Of a stretch of 64,000 bases of DNA, positions 32,987 to 45,108 are shown piece after piece. Under the pieces are notes generated by a model. It saw nothing but the letters and a program-made list of their open reading frames with translations. It ran no database searches and was not told the origin of the DNA. The stretch's first letter is position 1. Every line of letters begins with the position of its first letter. The stretch comes from Knoxdaviesia capensis (taxonomy: Eukaryota; Ascomycota; Sordariomycetes; Microascales; Gondwanamycetaceae): the NCBI GenBank assembly GCA_001510575.1, contig LNGK01000002.1, positions 2,034,144 through 2,098,143 on the forward strand, read 5' to 3'. Made by a program: the position numbers and the translations under genes.

Positions 32987-35100
32987 AGAAAACGGAAAAG
33001 AATGAAAGGAAAGAACTGGGGGACAGCACCAAGGCGACAGAGTCAAGAGCCGGTCTAGGTAGCAGCACAGGTTGTTTTTCTTGTGTCCTTCTTTTTTTTT
33101 TTACGCGGAAGGGAAACATTTTATTCAATGCCGAGCTTAGGAATGGGATAGAACTTTTTTTTAATGACTTTTCCCTTTTTTTATACTTTTTTCTTACTGC
33201 CTCACTCAGCTAATCGACTGAAAACTTTCTCTCTCCTCTTTTTGTGTGTTGAATCTCCTGATTCTTCGTCGTCTTGACGTCCGGTTTTGTTTTACACCTT
33301 TTTTTTTTTTTTTGCTCTGGTTCAACTGTTCAGTTGCGGGTTCCACTTCAGCTTCATGGCACAGAAAGTAACGGGTTGAAAATCTCGACATCTGCCATGA
33401 TTCGTGCGTGATTGCCATCTGCCATGACAGTCATCTTGGGATGACCTCAGACAGTTTTGATCTGGATTGCAAGATTGATACTGTGACGTGGTTGGGGAAG
33501 ACGGATAAAGACAGAGGTGTCTCGACCCCATGTTACCGAAAAGGGGAATGGATGAAGGCGCTCAGACGGTCTGTTCGGCCACATGGCTCAGCAGAGGAAA
33601 CCGGTTATTGTGAAGTTGAAATAAGGTTAGATGGAAGTGATAAAGTTAGATTGCGGCTTTCTCTCTCGAATTCTACTAGAGCACATTGGATTAGATGCAT
33701 TTTCTAGATGGCGCCTCACTCATGCTTCTTCTCGCCCTGTGGCTCAAGAACGTTCATGATTAGCGACTTCATCCTCTCTCCCAGGTTCCCAAGCGACTTG
33801 GATTTTGGGGGCTCTTCTCAGGCGGTTCCAGAGTGTCTCGCCCTAGAACGTGGATGGAACGGGCTCAAAGACACAGGTACCGTGCCATGCCGGCTTGGTC
33901 CCTATGCATCTGGCTGACTCTCTGGATGTGGGCGTCTTGGGCATTCTCACACACCGGCAGTGTATATATAGCAAGACGATACACACAAGCACTCTCTCTA
34001 CTAAGCCGTCCATGCTGTCTGTCTCAATCCTTTGAAGATTCCATCTCCCACCGCTAGACCCCAAGTCGCTTATCAGGCGACTCCCCGCTATCGATAAGAT
34101 AAGGGTTCTGGATTATCAGCTCGGGGTCCCACATAATTGACGTGTCCTGCATATTCGAGGTGTGCTTTGAAGCTTTGGTGTTCTCTCTCTCTCTCTCTAA
34201 TCCACACACTCGCTGGTTTTCTTCTGCTGTGCTACTGGTTGATTGGCTATCTGGGGACTTTTTTCGCTCTCTATCTTCTCCTCGTTTTCCCTTTCTGCCT
34301 TCTTTCCTGCTGGACAAATCATCGTTAATCATTGGGTTCCCTCTCCGCCACTTTGCACGATCTCTCTCTCCTACGTCGTTTTTACCCCTATTCCGACGTT
34401 GATATAAAGACGCCGGGGGAAACAATTGAGAGATTCCCGTGTTCCTTTGCTTCTGCTTCTTCTTCTTTCTTTTTCTCTCTGCTGTTGATTTGTTGTTAGC
34501 CGAGACGCCGTTTGCCGGAGCTCGAGCCTCTTCCGTTGTCGATAACATTATTTTATTACCCCCCCAAATACGTCGCTTTTTTTCTTCCTGTAGGACCGCC
34601 GAACCTGTGCTACACTTCGTCTGGCTGATGACACGTACAGAGACTGTCTCTGTGCTTTGATTAATCAAGGGAATCCCTCCCACTCATTCCGATTCCCCCC
34701 TCCCCGACTCTGCGGTTTTCCCAGTTCCTCTGGTTTTTTATTTCTATTTTTAGTGGGGTGGGCTTGTTTTTTTATTTGCGCTGTCACCTCTCGCTCACCG
34801 AAACCGAGACCAGTTCGAACGTGACATTCGGAGATACACGTGTTTACCAGCAAATCGTTCGTCCAGAGTTACACCCACAAACGCACATACCGCTTGGTGG
34901 ACTGCCGGCAATCCGCAAGAATACTCCGCCAACGACTGCCTGTCCCGACCCCGCAAGCGTGGACTGAACTCGCCGGACCGCTACAACTACGGGCGGATCC
35001 CGACCGAACGAAGCGCCTATCTCTCCTTCCTGGTAGCCCCTCACAAACGATCCCCCCCGCTACCAACTCGCCAACTCTGGGAGCTTGACTCGTTGCCACT
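32987..35100 (+). promoter_or_regulatory. Intergenic: culA 3' flank and avl9 leader
   Basis: The left part is the culA 3' untranslated region with T-rich tracts (33080-33320). The middle (33400-34130) has no coding signal. From about 34180 to 34760 the plus strand is strongly pyrimidine-rich, consistent with a long avl9 leader. Confidence 0.5.
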
Positions 35101-38020
35101 ATGGCCGATACTCCGTCCGGCTCCGGCGCGCCGGCTAACCCTCCGTCTGCCGATCCTCCCGGGGCTCACCCGTGGACAACCGGTGATGACACCGCCCCAG
35201 CCCCGATTGTTGAGGCTGCTCCCTCGCCTGCCTCCGACTCACAGCCGCCCACAGCTCCTGTGGTAGCGGCGCCGACTACCGATTCCACCGATCCTCCCCC
35301 GGCCAAACCCCACCATCCTCTTGGAACATTGGACGTCAAACTGCTGCCGCCGACCGGCGACGCATTGGGCTCGCCGTTCATGCCCCAGACCCCGTCTACC
35401 CCTCTTACACCGGGAAGCGTGGGCTTTGTGCCTTTGGTGACCGTGGTCGGATTCCACCATGCGCGTGGCCCCGAGGTTGAGTCGTGGTTTGGAGCACCGG
35501 AAGACTCTGACCCCGCCGTTGACTATGGGTGGGGACTACTGCCGTTCATGGCCTTGAGCGACGGTGCTCACGCGTGAGTTCTTTACTGGTGGCGGGGGGC
35601 CTTTTTAAATATCATTACGGTCACTGTGCTAACTGCGGAATCCGTTGCCATACCCATACAGCTCATCCGAAGATTTCTCCTACTTTACCCTCCTCCGGCC
35701 CGAATCCCCCGCCGGCCCCGCCACGTCGCTGTTCGGAATTTCCTGCACGCGGCAGCTGGACTCGACCCAGCTGATCAACCGCCCGGCCGATGTAACGCGC
35801 TCAACGGTTCAGAAGGCCGTTGTCGTCATTGCGGATAGCCCCCAGACCTTTGGAATGCTGCGGGAGCGGCTCAGCGTTGTCACACAGGCGTGGTTTGCGC
35901 AGCGCGAGTTTACCGATGTCGAGATTCTGCGCCGATTCCAAGAGAGTCTGGCTGAGGAGAAGCGCCGCGGCCAGATGACTGCGGGTGAGGACGAGCGGGA
36001 TCACCTTGGACTGAGCATGCGGGAGCTTATTCACGAGTTCAAGTGGCAAACATTGGTGCTTTTCAAGTGCTGTTTGCTGCAGCCGAAGGTGAGTTTCTCA
36101 TGTCCTGCTTTATGCGTAAGACTAAACCCTAGCTAATCTTGATATCCGGAACCTAGATGCTCTTCTTTGGGTCTCGTTGCGACAGACTGTGTATGATGCA
36201 GTTCTCTCTCATCTCGTTAATCCCCGGCCTGATCAGAAACCTCCAGGACTGTGCCGATCCTGATCTGAACAACTACGAAAAGAGACTGGGAAAGCCGACG
36301 TCTCTGAAGACTAGCGATCGCTCGTCGTTGCTTGCGTACATGGGTCTCCCGCTACAGATCTTCGGCAAGGCAAGTTTGAGTCCTATTAGATGTTCGTGGT
36401 TGATGGAAATTCATTGCTAATACCTTGCTGTTTGCTATATACAGGGGAGCTTGTTTGGCCCCTACACCCCTTTGCAGCAACTGGACATCCTCGCGGATTT
36501 CGGTACTAAGTCGTATATTGTTGGCAGCACAAACTCGCTTTTGCTCCAGCAGCGTGACCGCTACAGCGACATCCTCATAAACCTTGACACCAACACGCTC
36601 AACATCACGTCATCCTCGCTCCGCTCCGCCCTGCAGCTGACGGTGGCTGATCGCCGCTGGATCGATTACCTGACCCAGGAGGTCAACGATACCTGGGACG
36701 ACACCAACCCGAGCCAGCCCAAGACGATGCGCTACGTCGGCAGCGAGGAGTTCATCCGGCTGCAGTTTGAGGAGTACCTGCTGTCGCTGCTGTCGTCGGT
36801 GCGCTACCACAACTACATGCTGGCGAACCCCAACAACTCGCGCGTGCTGCTGCAGCACATCGACGGCGACCCGTCGCTGGACTACGGCCACGAGTGGGTT
36901 GAGTACTGGATGCGCACGCAGAACTACCGCATGTGGAGCAGCAACACCCACGACGACATCTTCGACGTGGTCGAGCCGCGCCACCCGTGCGCCGGCGGCC
37001 TGACCGTCGAGGACGTGCGGCGCCGCATGGCCGACCAGGTCAAGGAGATGCACCTGGACGAGCGCTTCGCCCAGGGCCGCGAGGTCCTCGGCCGCAACAT
37101 TGCCGCCGGCCGCGAGAAGGCCTCGTCGATGATCAACCGGCTGTGGTCGGACATGGAGACCTTGCGCGAGAACCAGCGGAGGCGCGCTGAGGAGGCGCGC
37201 GCGCAGCAGGCGGCATCTGGCCAGCACCAGCAGGGCCGGGCGTCCGGCGGCCAGGGCGGCCAGTATAACGGCTACGGGTCGTCGTCGGCCAACGGCGCGT
37301 CGGCGGGCGATTCGAACGGGTACGGCGCGGCCATCGATCTGGGCAAGGCTCAGCAAACCATGCAGTCGGTGGGTGTGCGCGCCGGAGCGTATATCGGCAG
37401 TTGGGCAGCAGTAAGTTTTTTTTTTTCTCTTTCTTTTGTTTTTCTTTCACCTTCCCCCTGAATCCTGGCTAGTTTTATCTAGTTGATCAAGTTTGCTGAC
37501 GTTTGTGCATTTCCCAATCTGGCAGTGGGCGGGCGAGAAGCGCAAAACCGGCGGCGGATGGGGCTTCGGCGGCGGCGGCTCCAGCAACCGGAACTCCAAG
37601 CCGCCGACCACGCCCACCGTGTCCTCAACACCCGGGCTGTCGACTCCGGTAGCAACTACTACCTCCTCCGGCGGCGACTCGCGGGAGTACCAAGCCATCC
37701 CCCTGCGCGGCGCCGGTGGCGGTGGCGGCTCCGGCTCGCGGCTGTCCGGGTCGTCTACCGGCTCGGGGCTGGATTACGGCGACTTTGGGCTGGATGACGC
37801 GGAGAAGCGCCGGCCGCTCACCAGCGGATCGAACGGCGAGAGTCTGTTTTCGGGCGCGTCGGAGTCCGTGCCGGGGTCTCCGGAGAAGGTGCGGACCGAT
37901 GCGCGGGGCACTGTCGCTACCGGTCCTGCCGCTGCTCCTGCTCCTACCAAGCTTGAATCAGCGGCGCCTCCGGCGGCGGCGCCTGCGGTCCCAGCTGCGG
38001 AGGTATCGAGGGTTGTCTGA
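35101..38020 (+). CDS. avl9: Late secretory pathway protein Avl9
   Basis: Five exons, 35101-35573, 35662-36088, 36157-36369, 36445-37410 and 37526-38020, give 857 residues. The first ~110 residues are Pro/Ala-rich. The Avl9 signature VVGFHHARGPEVESWFG begins near residue 114, followed by family stretches DFSYFTLLRP, LFGISCTRQL, WFAQREFTDVEILRRFQESL, LLQPKMLFFGSRCDRLCMMQ, LFGPYTPLQQLDIL and YIVGSTNSLLLQQRDRYSDI. The fold is DENN-related. Beyond residue ~590 the protein is low-complexity: a helical Arg/Glu stretch, Gly/Ser/Asn-rich linkers and an Ala/Pro end. Yeast Avl9 acts in late secretion from Golgi to plasma membrane with links to Rab GTPases. The third intron begins GC (AAG|GCAAGT at 36370) instead of GT; the frame before and after it leaves no normal alternative. 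Confidence 0.92.
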
Positions 38021-39130
38021 TTCGGCGAGTAGGGTGAAGCTTGTTACTTTTTTTGTTTTGTTTTTGCCGGAATGCCTTGCCTTCTTGTGTGCCCCTTTTC
38101 CTTTTCAGCTCTCCTTCCATTTCCCTCTGTTTGACGAATCTCACGAGTTTCCCGATTAATTCAGCCATGGCTCTCTCCTCTTAGCATCTGATTTCCGGTT
38201 TTCCCTGGTTCTTGTCGTTTTGCTCCCTCTTGCATTCATGTTTCTGCATACCACTTAATGTCCTTCCGTTCCTCGCCTGTCTCAGCATGTTCACCCATTA
38301 AGTCACGATCACATACCCCCTTTTTATCTGAACCTTCTCCCTGTTCATCGAAAGCTATTTCCTCTGGGTCTCCAGCTTTCTATTTTTTTCCCCTGTATGT
38401 TTCATCTTCTTTCTTGGACGCCTTCTCTCTCGGAACCCGCCCGACTTATAGAGATCTGGAACAACCTTTGCCATATCGGGGGGCATGATTTTAAACGTCT
38501 CCTTGAGCCCATCTTGACTGTTCATGTTTACGGCTGTTTCCCTTTCCACTCTCGTCGGTCATAATTCATCGTTCTGTGATTTTCCCCATCTTGTCTTTAT
38601 GTTTCCCTGTTTCGAGATTCATCTTGTGTGTGTTTCTGGGCTATCGATCGTCAGTTTTTCTCTGTCTTTTCTCAGCATGTATGGCAATTTCGGCATTTGT
38701 AGCCATTTTCTTTTTCTCTTTTCTTACCTCTGGATCTAGATGTCTGTTCACACTCGGGACCTTTTTTTCCTGCCCGCTTGTATGCCTTTTCTCTGCCTCT
38801 TCCAAGTTTTCCCTCTGATGGCTTTTTTATATCCTAGGGACCAAGCTCAAAAAAATACACGTAGAATTCCAAAACCTGCTATGCATTGATTGTGTGATCT
38901 GTTAAGTGCTACTAGTACACAAGGAAGAGCCGCGAGAGAGAAGAAGAGAGAATGCTCTAGAAGTCTTCTATTTGACCGTTCCTTCCGCCATGCCTTTCGA
39001 TCGCACCTTCCCTGAATCACCACCCCGCGCTCCTTCCTTCTCTTCCCCTTCCCCCCGCGGCGGGCCGGCGCGTCCCAGAAACCCAAAACAAACAACAACA
39101 CCAACACCAACAACAGGCACTTGAGTGTAT
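38021..39130. other. 3' flank of avl9
   Basis: Non-coding. About 38040-38820 is pyrimidine-rich on the plus strand although no recognised plus-strand coding gene follows; it may be a long 3' untranslated region of avl9 or the leader of an unrecognised transcript. Confidence 0.45.
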
Positions 39131-39363
39131 GTATACCTTATAAGGGCCATTTGCAATGTTGACATTCGCCGAGAAGGCGGCTGGGCAGTACCCAGTTCAG
39201 GACAAACTCGTGCATTTGGTGGAGTGGTGACCGACCCTGCTTGACAACCGGCGAGTCGCAGGTTCGAATCCCCCCCGGGCGGGATTGGGCGATCGGATCG
39301 ACGAGCGACAAGAGATGTAGTCCTATCGAAGCTGGGCGGATACCAGCGGACGAACTCTTTTTT
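39131..39363 (+). ncRNA. tRNA-like, probable Pol III transcription unit
   Basis: An A box TGGTGGAGTGG (39217-39227, fits TRGYNNARNGG) and a perfect B box GGTTCGAATCC (39261-39271) are spaced as in a tRNA gene, and a run of six T (39358-39363) downstream would stop Pol III. A TATA-like stretch (about 39131-39142) lies upstream. The region cannot be folded into a good tRNA: the D arm is partly paired, but the anticodon stem, T stem and acceptor do not pair. Flanking hairpins are present: CTGGG/CCCAG (39181-39195), CGCC/GGCG (39168-39180) and GCTGG/CCAGC (39331-39347). It could be a tRNA-derived SINE, a tRNA pseudogene, or a structured non-coding RNA. No gene overlaps it. Confidence 0.5.
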
Positions 39364-40220
39364 GCCTTCTATTAAAGTAGATGAAAGACAATGTTCGTCT
39401 TTAATTCGTTCGATGTGGCATGCTAGATGCACATCCCGCTTTCAAAAAAAAAAAAGAAAAAAAAAAAAAGGGACGGGGTCTGAAAAGTCCGACCACCCAC
39501 CCCTTCATTCCTGCGATAAACACAGAATCTGGCATGTACTCAGCAGTGAATTTGATGCAACTACAGCTAGCAACAAAAACAGACAACCAAGCAAGATCGA
39601 GAGAGAGTTCCAGTAAGAGCCACCCAATTTCGCCAGTATGACACCCAAGCAGAAAGAAGGAAGGACACGGCATGAAGAAGACAGAGCACGGAAACTCGAG
39701 CTTAAGACACCATAGACCAGAGTTGAATCAACCAAGTACACCGAATTAAACTACCAGGACCACTTCACGAGGCACAAAAAAAAGGAGGCTCATTGATAAC
39801 TCCCTCCCTGCGTCCCTCTCTCTCTGCCCCTGCATCCCCCCCCCCAGCATCACGCTCAGAGAGGGTTGAGCAACCAAGACGACAAAAACAAGACATCACC
39901 AGACAGGACGAACCCCAACAACGGACGAGCGAGCAACATGTGTGTGTTTCGATGACTGGCCCAAACTTTATCCATAACAAGAAAAGAGAAAAGCCAAAAA
40001 AAAACCAGAAATGAAAAGGATAGACATGAGATACCTAACATGTGAGGGGAAAAAAATGAAATAAAGAGGACTTGAAAAACCGTAGCCAAAAACAGAAAAT
40101 GGGAAACATTGCAAGACATCACATCAATAACCGGAAAAGCAAAAGAGAAACCCAAAACATTTCCTCATATACATGCCCTTTTCAGAACAGTCAATGGGGG
40201 CAAGCATGCCGGTTCCTCGT
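39364..40220. other. 3' flank of sakA
   Basis: No gene. It contains A-rich tracts (39444-39470) and a short C run (39836-39845). The right part is probably the sakA 3' untranslated region, read on the minus strand. Confidence 0.5.
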
Positions 40221-42103
40221 CTATTGCATCAGGTATTCGGCGCCGGTGTTTTCGTCAATCTGCACTTGGCTTGCGTCGGCGTTGTGGTAGTCGAGGATTT
40301 CCGAGTACCTGTGAGTGGGGGGGTAGAAATTGTAAGAATAAACAGCTCCGAGTGTGTGGCACACGATATGAATGCGCGAGTGCACTTACATCATGATCTT
40401 CCAGGTATCTACCGGCAGATCGGCGTCGTTGAAGCTCCAGTCGAACTTCTCATTGGCCTCGGGCTCATCGGTGGGGTCGTGGTACGGCGCAAGGTAGTCG
40501 TGGGCCAGGGCCTCGGTGGCCGTTATTCTCTTCTTGGGGTCGAACACCAGCATTCTCTCCAGCAGATCGATGGCTGCAGTTGGGGGAGGGGGGAGGTTAT
40601 GTGTTAGTCCACTGAGTTGCGGCAACTTGGACGGGGTAAATCTCACCTTCGGGTTCTGCATTCCGGAACTTGGATGCTAGGGGCTGTCGTTGTCTCTTGG
40701 GCAGGGACTTGACGAATCGCAGGGTCTATGTGTGGCTTCTTGTTAGCAATATGGCCGGGTTGGAGGGAAGAAGGATAGGAGACAGAGAAAGATAGAAAGA
40801 AATCCGGTAGAAAATACGCACATTTTCGCTGGCAATAGTCTCGATGACGTCGTCGGGCGGGGTTCCCAGCAGCTCGGTGATGATGGAGAACTGGTTGACG
40901 TGGTCCTTTCCGGGGAACAGCGGCTTGCCCTCGATCATCTCGGCGAAGATGCAGCCGGCACTCCAGATGTCGACCTCGACATCGTACTTCTGCCAGGTCA
41001 GCATGATCTCGGGCGCGCGGTAGTAGCGAGTCGATACGTATCCGGTCATCTGGGGATCCTGGATACGGGCAAGGCCAAAGTCGCAAATCTTGAGATCGCA
41101 ATTTTCGTTGACGAGGATGTTGCTGGGCTTGAGGTCACGGTGGACGACACCGGCCGAATGCACGTATTTCAAGCCTCGCTGGATTAAGGGCGTAGACGGT
41201 TAGTTCCATTGGTTCGGTTTGCTCTGGAGGGGAAAATTGAAGCTTAAAAAGAACTGTAGTGATAGAAAGAAAAAAAAAAGAGCTACACACCATAATCTGG
41301 TACAGGAAATATTGGATGAACTGCTTCTCCAGCGGTCTCGACGTCAACAAGCGGTGGAGATCGGTTCCTAGAAGCTCGGTGACGAAGTAGCTGGTGTTGG
41401 GGTTATTGCCGGGTCAGTATTTTATATCATGATGCATGCTAGTAAGCTCTGCCCCTCCCGGATTTTGGAGGCGAGCCACGATGCCGACCAACGCAACCCG
41501 ACCCAGACCGAAATGTATATACAGAGATGTGTATAAAGCCTGGAGATATGAGTAATAGGATGGGGATAAATCTTACATGTCTTCTAGAGGAGAGATGAAA
41601 ATATCGCTGAGCGAAATGATCTAGAAGCCGGGAGTTTGACGGTCAGCATCCATCACTGGGGCAGCGATTGCGCGGTTGCGAGGGTTGCGGGCAGAGAGCA
41701 CGCAATCTAGTAGAGAGGGGACGTCGACTGAATCGGAGAAGTCCTACATTCTCGTGTCTCAAGTGCTTGAGAAGCTTCAATTCGCGATATGTCCGCTTCG
41801 CGAGCACGGGGGTGCTGAAAGGTCGCATGATCTTCTTGATGGCCACATTCTGGTTCGTGAGCTGGTCTTTAGCGGAGCTGGAGTTTTCGGAGAGAAACAA
41901 AGAGCTTCTGTTAGCAGGCTGCGCACGGATATTGATTGAGCAAGAGGGCAAGTTCCCGGTGATTGTAATTAGGAACACAGGGCTACACAGTGGACTCACC
42001 ACACGAGACCGAAAGCGCCCATTCCCACGGGTTGCAGGTCGGTGTATCGAGAGGTGATCTCGAACGTGGTTCCGAAGATCTGCGCACGCACAAACTCTGC
42101 CAT
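40221..42103 (-). CDS. sakA: Stress-activated MAP kinase SakA/HogA (Hog1 orthologue)
   Basis: Eight exons on the minus strand: 42103-42000, 41877-41748, 41620-41577, 41390-41291, 41178-40822, 40725-40647, 40573-40390 and 40308-40221, giving 361 residues. The start [20 protein letters not shown] is that of Hog1-type kinases. Visible are the glycine loop (VGMGAFGLV), the catalytic lysine in VAIKKIM, HRD at 139-141, DFG (CDFGLARI), and the activation-loop TGY with Thr171 and Tyr173, the dual phosphorylation site for the Pbs2-type kinase. The common docking region [18 protein letters not shown] is near the C-terminus, and the tail is short (ending EYLMQ). It transmits osmotic and oxidative stress to nuclear targets. 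Aspergilli carry a close paralogue, MpkC; linkage to ganB and the glycogen phosphorylase gene favours sakA. The leader is purine-rich on the plus strand (42150-42900). Confidence 0.93.
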
Positions 42104-45100
42104 GGTGACGGACGATGAATTTATATGGCGGGGGATTTGGATCGATAAGATGAGAGATTGGATGCAGAAAGAGAGCGGGAGAGAGAGGGAACCGAAGGAG
42201 ATTAAGATAGAGATATATATAGCAAGGTGAGAATACAAAACGAGATGAAGAAGAAGGACCCAGAACTGTCGTCGCAAAACGAGAGAAACTTGGTATCAAC
42301 GCGAATCGGCGGGCGCGATGTGGCGAAAAAAAAGGACAAGAAAAAGCTTGGTGGCCAAGAGCAGTACGAAGAGATTAGAGAAGGCTTATAAACGTGGGAA
42401 AAAAAAGATATTGATCCAAAAAATGTGAATAATTGGTTGAAGACGGAGCGGATTCTTTCAGGGCTGGAGAGACGAGGAGGAGAATCAAAAAAGAAGAGAA
42501 AGAAGAAGAAAATGGAGATAGAACAAGAAGAAGAGGTGTATTGTGATCGGATCGGCCGGGCTTCGCGGAAGCTGAAGCGGGGGCGGGGTGAGAAAAAAAG
42601 AGAGAAGCAAGGGAGGGAGAGGGAAAAAGCTAGGTCCTCTCTAGTAACGGAGATATGTATTTATTATAGAGAGAGAGAGCATGAACCCGGGAAACTTGAA
42701 GAGGAAGAAAGATGAAACCAAGGAATTGGGGGTGATGGATAGAAGAAATATGCACGGCGAAGATGTATATGGATGGAGGATTCACGGGCATGAAAAAAAG
42801 CCGAGAAAAGATTTGGAAGGGACGACCGAAGAAGGAAGCAAGCAGCAGCGAAAAAGCAGGAAAGAAGAAAGAAAGCAAGAAAGGCGAAGAAAATAAAGCC
42901 GCCGGTTCGAGAAGGTGCTTGCTTCCTCCCCCCCAAAAACGAGTCCGGGAGATCCCAGCTATATATTATTCAGAATCGACAGCCGCAAAGTACCAGTTAC
43001 ATACTACTGTCAGGCTTGTGCTTTCTTCTGCTTGCCTTGTTTGGTGACGGATACAGGCATAACGAGGAATGCAGCGGCTCCAACAGCTTTTGGTAGTGAG
43101 ACACCCTGGCTGGCGGGCTTGTCTGGGCCTGGATTGGATCCATATCTGTCTAAAGTCTCCCCAGCTGTTGCGGCTAAACGCCTAAGATCACTAAACCAAA
43201 CAGACGGACACAGCATATGGACGAAGGATGTACCTGTGACATTGGTTCGGATATCTGTCTATCCGGTATATGCATCTATCTGCTCCTGCTCTCTCTGAGG
43301 ATGTCCGTCCCGGCTTCCTGACTTTGTATCGATACAAAAAGAGAACATCTTCCCTTCTCGAGTTGCTTCTTCCGATGGCGATGTTGAAAGAAGCTCGCTC
43401 TCAGGGCACACACGCATCGGCCACTGAACGAGCACGTTTGAAGGAGGGGCAACAACCAACGAGCCAATGAGCCCAGATTTGGGGTCGGGGGGGGCCTCCA
43501 GGGGAGAGGGCTTCCGGACCAAAACCCACGAAACCAACACCACCACGCACAAAAAAGGCATGAACTTTAGCATACACACACACACACACACGCACACGAG
43601 GAAACCAGAATAAAAAGCCACATGGGGCGGCACTGGCCTGGCAGCCAGCCCAGGCCGTAGCACTGGAAAGCTGGAGCTGGAGTGGCGAGGACACCGGCCG
43701 GCTTCGCATTTCTTTTGGTGCTTTTTTCCTGCCCCGCCCGCCAGCCCAGGCCGCATCTCCGTTTACCTACCAGCCTGCCTGCACGACGACGATATGTGTG
43801 AGCCATGTCTGAGCAAAGGGACACACACCCAAAGTCCTAGCCTCCGTATACCGTTCCGGCGGTGTCCATGCATTAACTCTGCTCCCCCAATCAGCTCGTC
43901 AAGCCGTGGAAATCACGTCCATCCCCCCCCTCTCTCATTCCACAACCACCACCACCAAACCCAAAACCCCCCTATCGTGAAATGACGTCACTTGGCCGTG
44001 GCCCCCCCCCCCCCTTCCCAATTGCCCGAATTTCCTGCTCCTGGACGTGTCGTGCAGGACAAGTGAACGTCCCGATCCTCCTCCTCCTTCCCCCATGCTT
44101 CGATTCTCGAGAGCTTGCGCCATCAAAGGCAGAGCGGAGGCTAGATTGTGACGGCTTCCCCAAGACACTGAATATAGACTAGTCGCATTTCAATCGCTAC
44201 TGGAGCTCCTGTTGGAGAGCTCGCCACTCACCTACCCACCCAGTACCCAAACCCCCTGCCGCCGAAGAAGAGAACGTATACGAGGACCTTCAATCAAGAA
44301 AGTGACCCAGGGGACTTTTCGCTTCCCCTCCTCCCCTCCTGCTCTTTCGCAATTCCCGTCCCTATAAGAGGACTCTTGAAACCCCTAAAACTCCACCAGT
44401 TGGCTACCACCATCGGCCATAAAGCGTTCCCACCCGGATACCTACCTCCGGTGCCGTATGGTCGTATACTATTACTTCCTGCTCGCTCGCTCTCTACTCT
44501 CTTATTTAACCCTGGTCATCCCCGTTCCAGAAAACAAAACCGAAGAAGAGGTGACGACCGTTCCAGAAAACAAAAACAAAGGAGGTGACGACCACAATAT
44601 CCCGGAAACCTGAGTTTCCTATTCCTCCAGGTCTTGCCCCACTTTAATGCCCCGCGCTAAAAAGCTTCCGGGTTGCGGCAATGACGTCAGTCTTGTCTCT
44701 TGCTCTTTTCCTTTGATTCAGTTCAGGGTGCACCGTCCATCCATCATCAACCACCCTTCAAGCTTTCGAGAGGTTTCCGTCTGGCTCCCAGAAAAAAAGA
44801 AAAAAAGAAAAAAAAAAGGCCACTAGACATGATAAGTTTAAAAATAGAGTAACTAATTCACTTTATTTTTGTAAGTTGGAACCCGAATTCTTTTGCACAC
44901 TATGTCAAAAATGAAGAAGCAGATAGAGATGGGAAGGAAACAGATACTAGATATCCAAAGAAAACAAAAGGAACTTTAAAGAGAATGAATGATGAGCTTC
45001 ACACACACACACACACACACATGCGCCCACCAAAACACACCAAAAAAAAAAAAAAAAGGGTCACAAATAGAGACTTAACCCCCTTCCCCTTTCCCCAGAC

Positions 45101-45108
45101 CGTCTAAT
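42104..45108. other. Intergenic: sakA promoter and glycogen phosphorylase 3' flank
   Basis: The 42150-42900 part is purine-rich on the plus strand, the expected leader of sakA on the minus strand. Farther right are a (CA)n run (43575-43591), a 14-base C run (near 44003-44016) and a (CA)11 run (45000-45021). No gene was recognised. Confidence 0.5.
45000..45021. repeat. (CA)11 microsatellite
   Basis: Uninterrupted CA dinucleotide repeat about 90 bases beyond the stop codon of the glycogen phosphorylase gene, within its likely 3' untranslated region. Confidence 0.9.

Noticed and set aside
33408..33707. 99-codon frame downstream of culA
   Set aside because: No domain, no leader-like tract before it and no conserved feature.
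40221..42103. Assignment of the MAP kinase as MpkC instead of SakA
   Set aside because: The two paralogues are very similar, but the N-terminal sequence and the remembered linkage with ganB and glycogen phosphorylase favour SakA. Not fully excluded without a tree.
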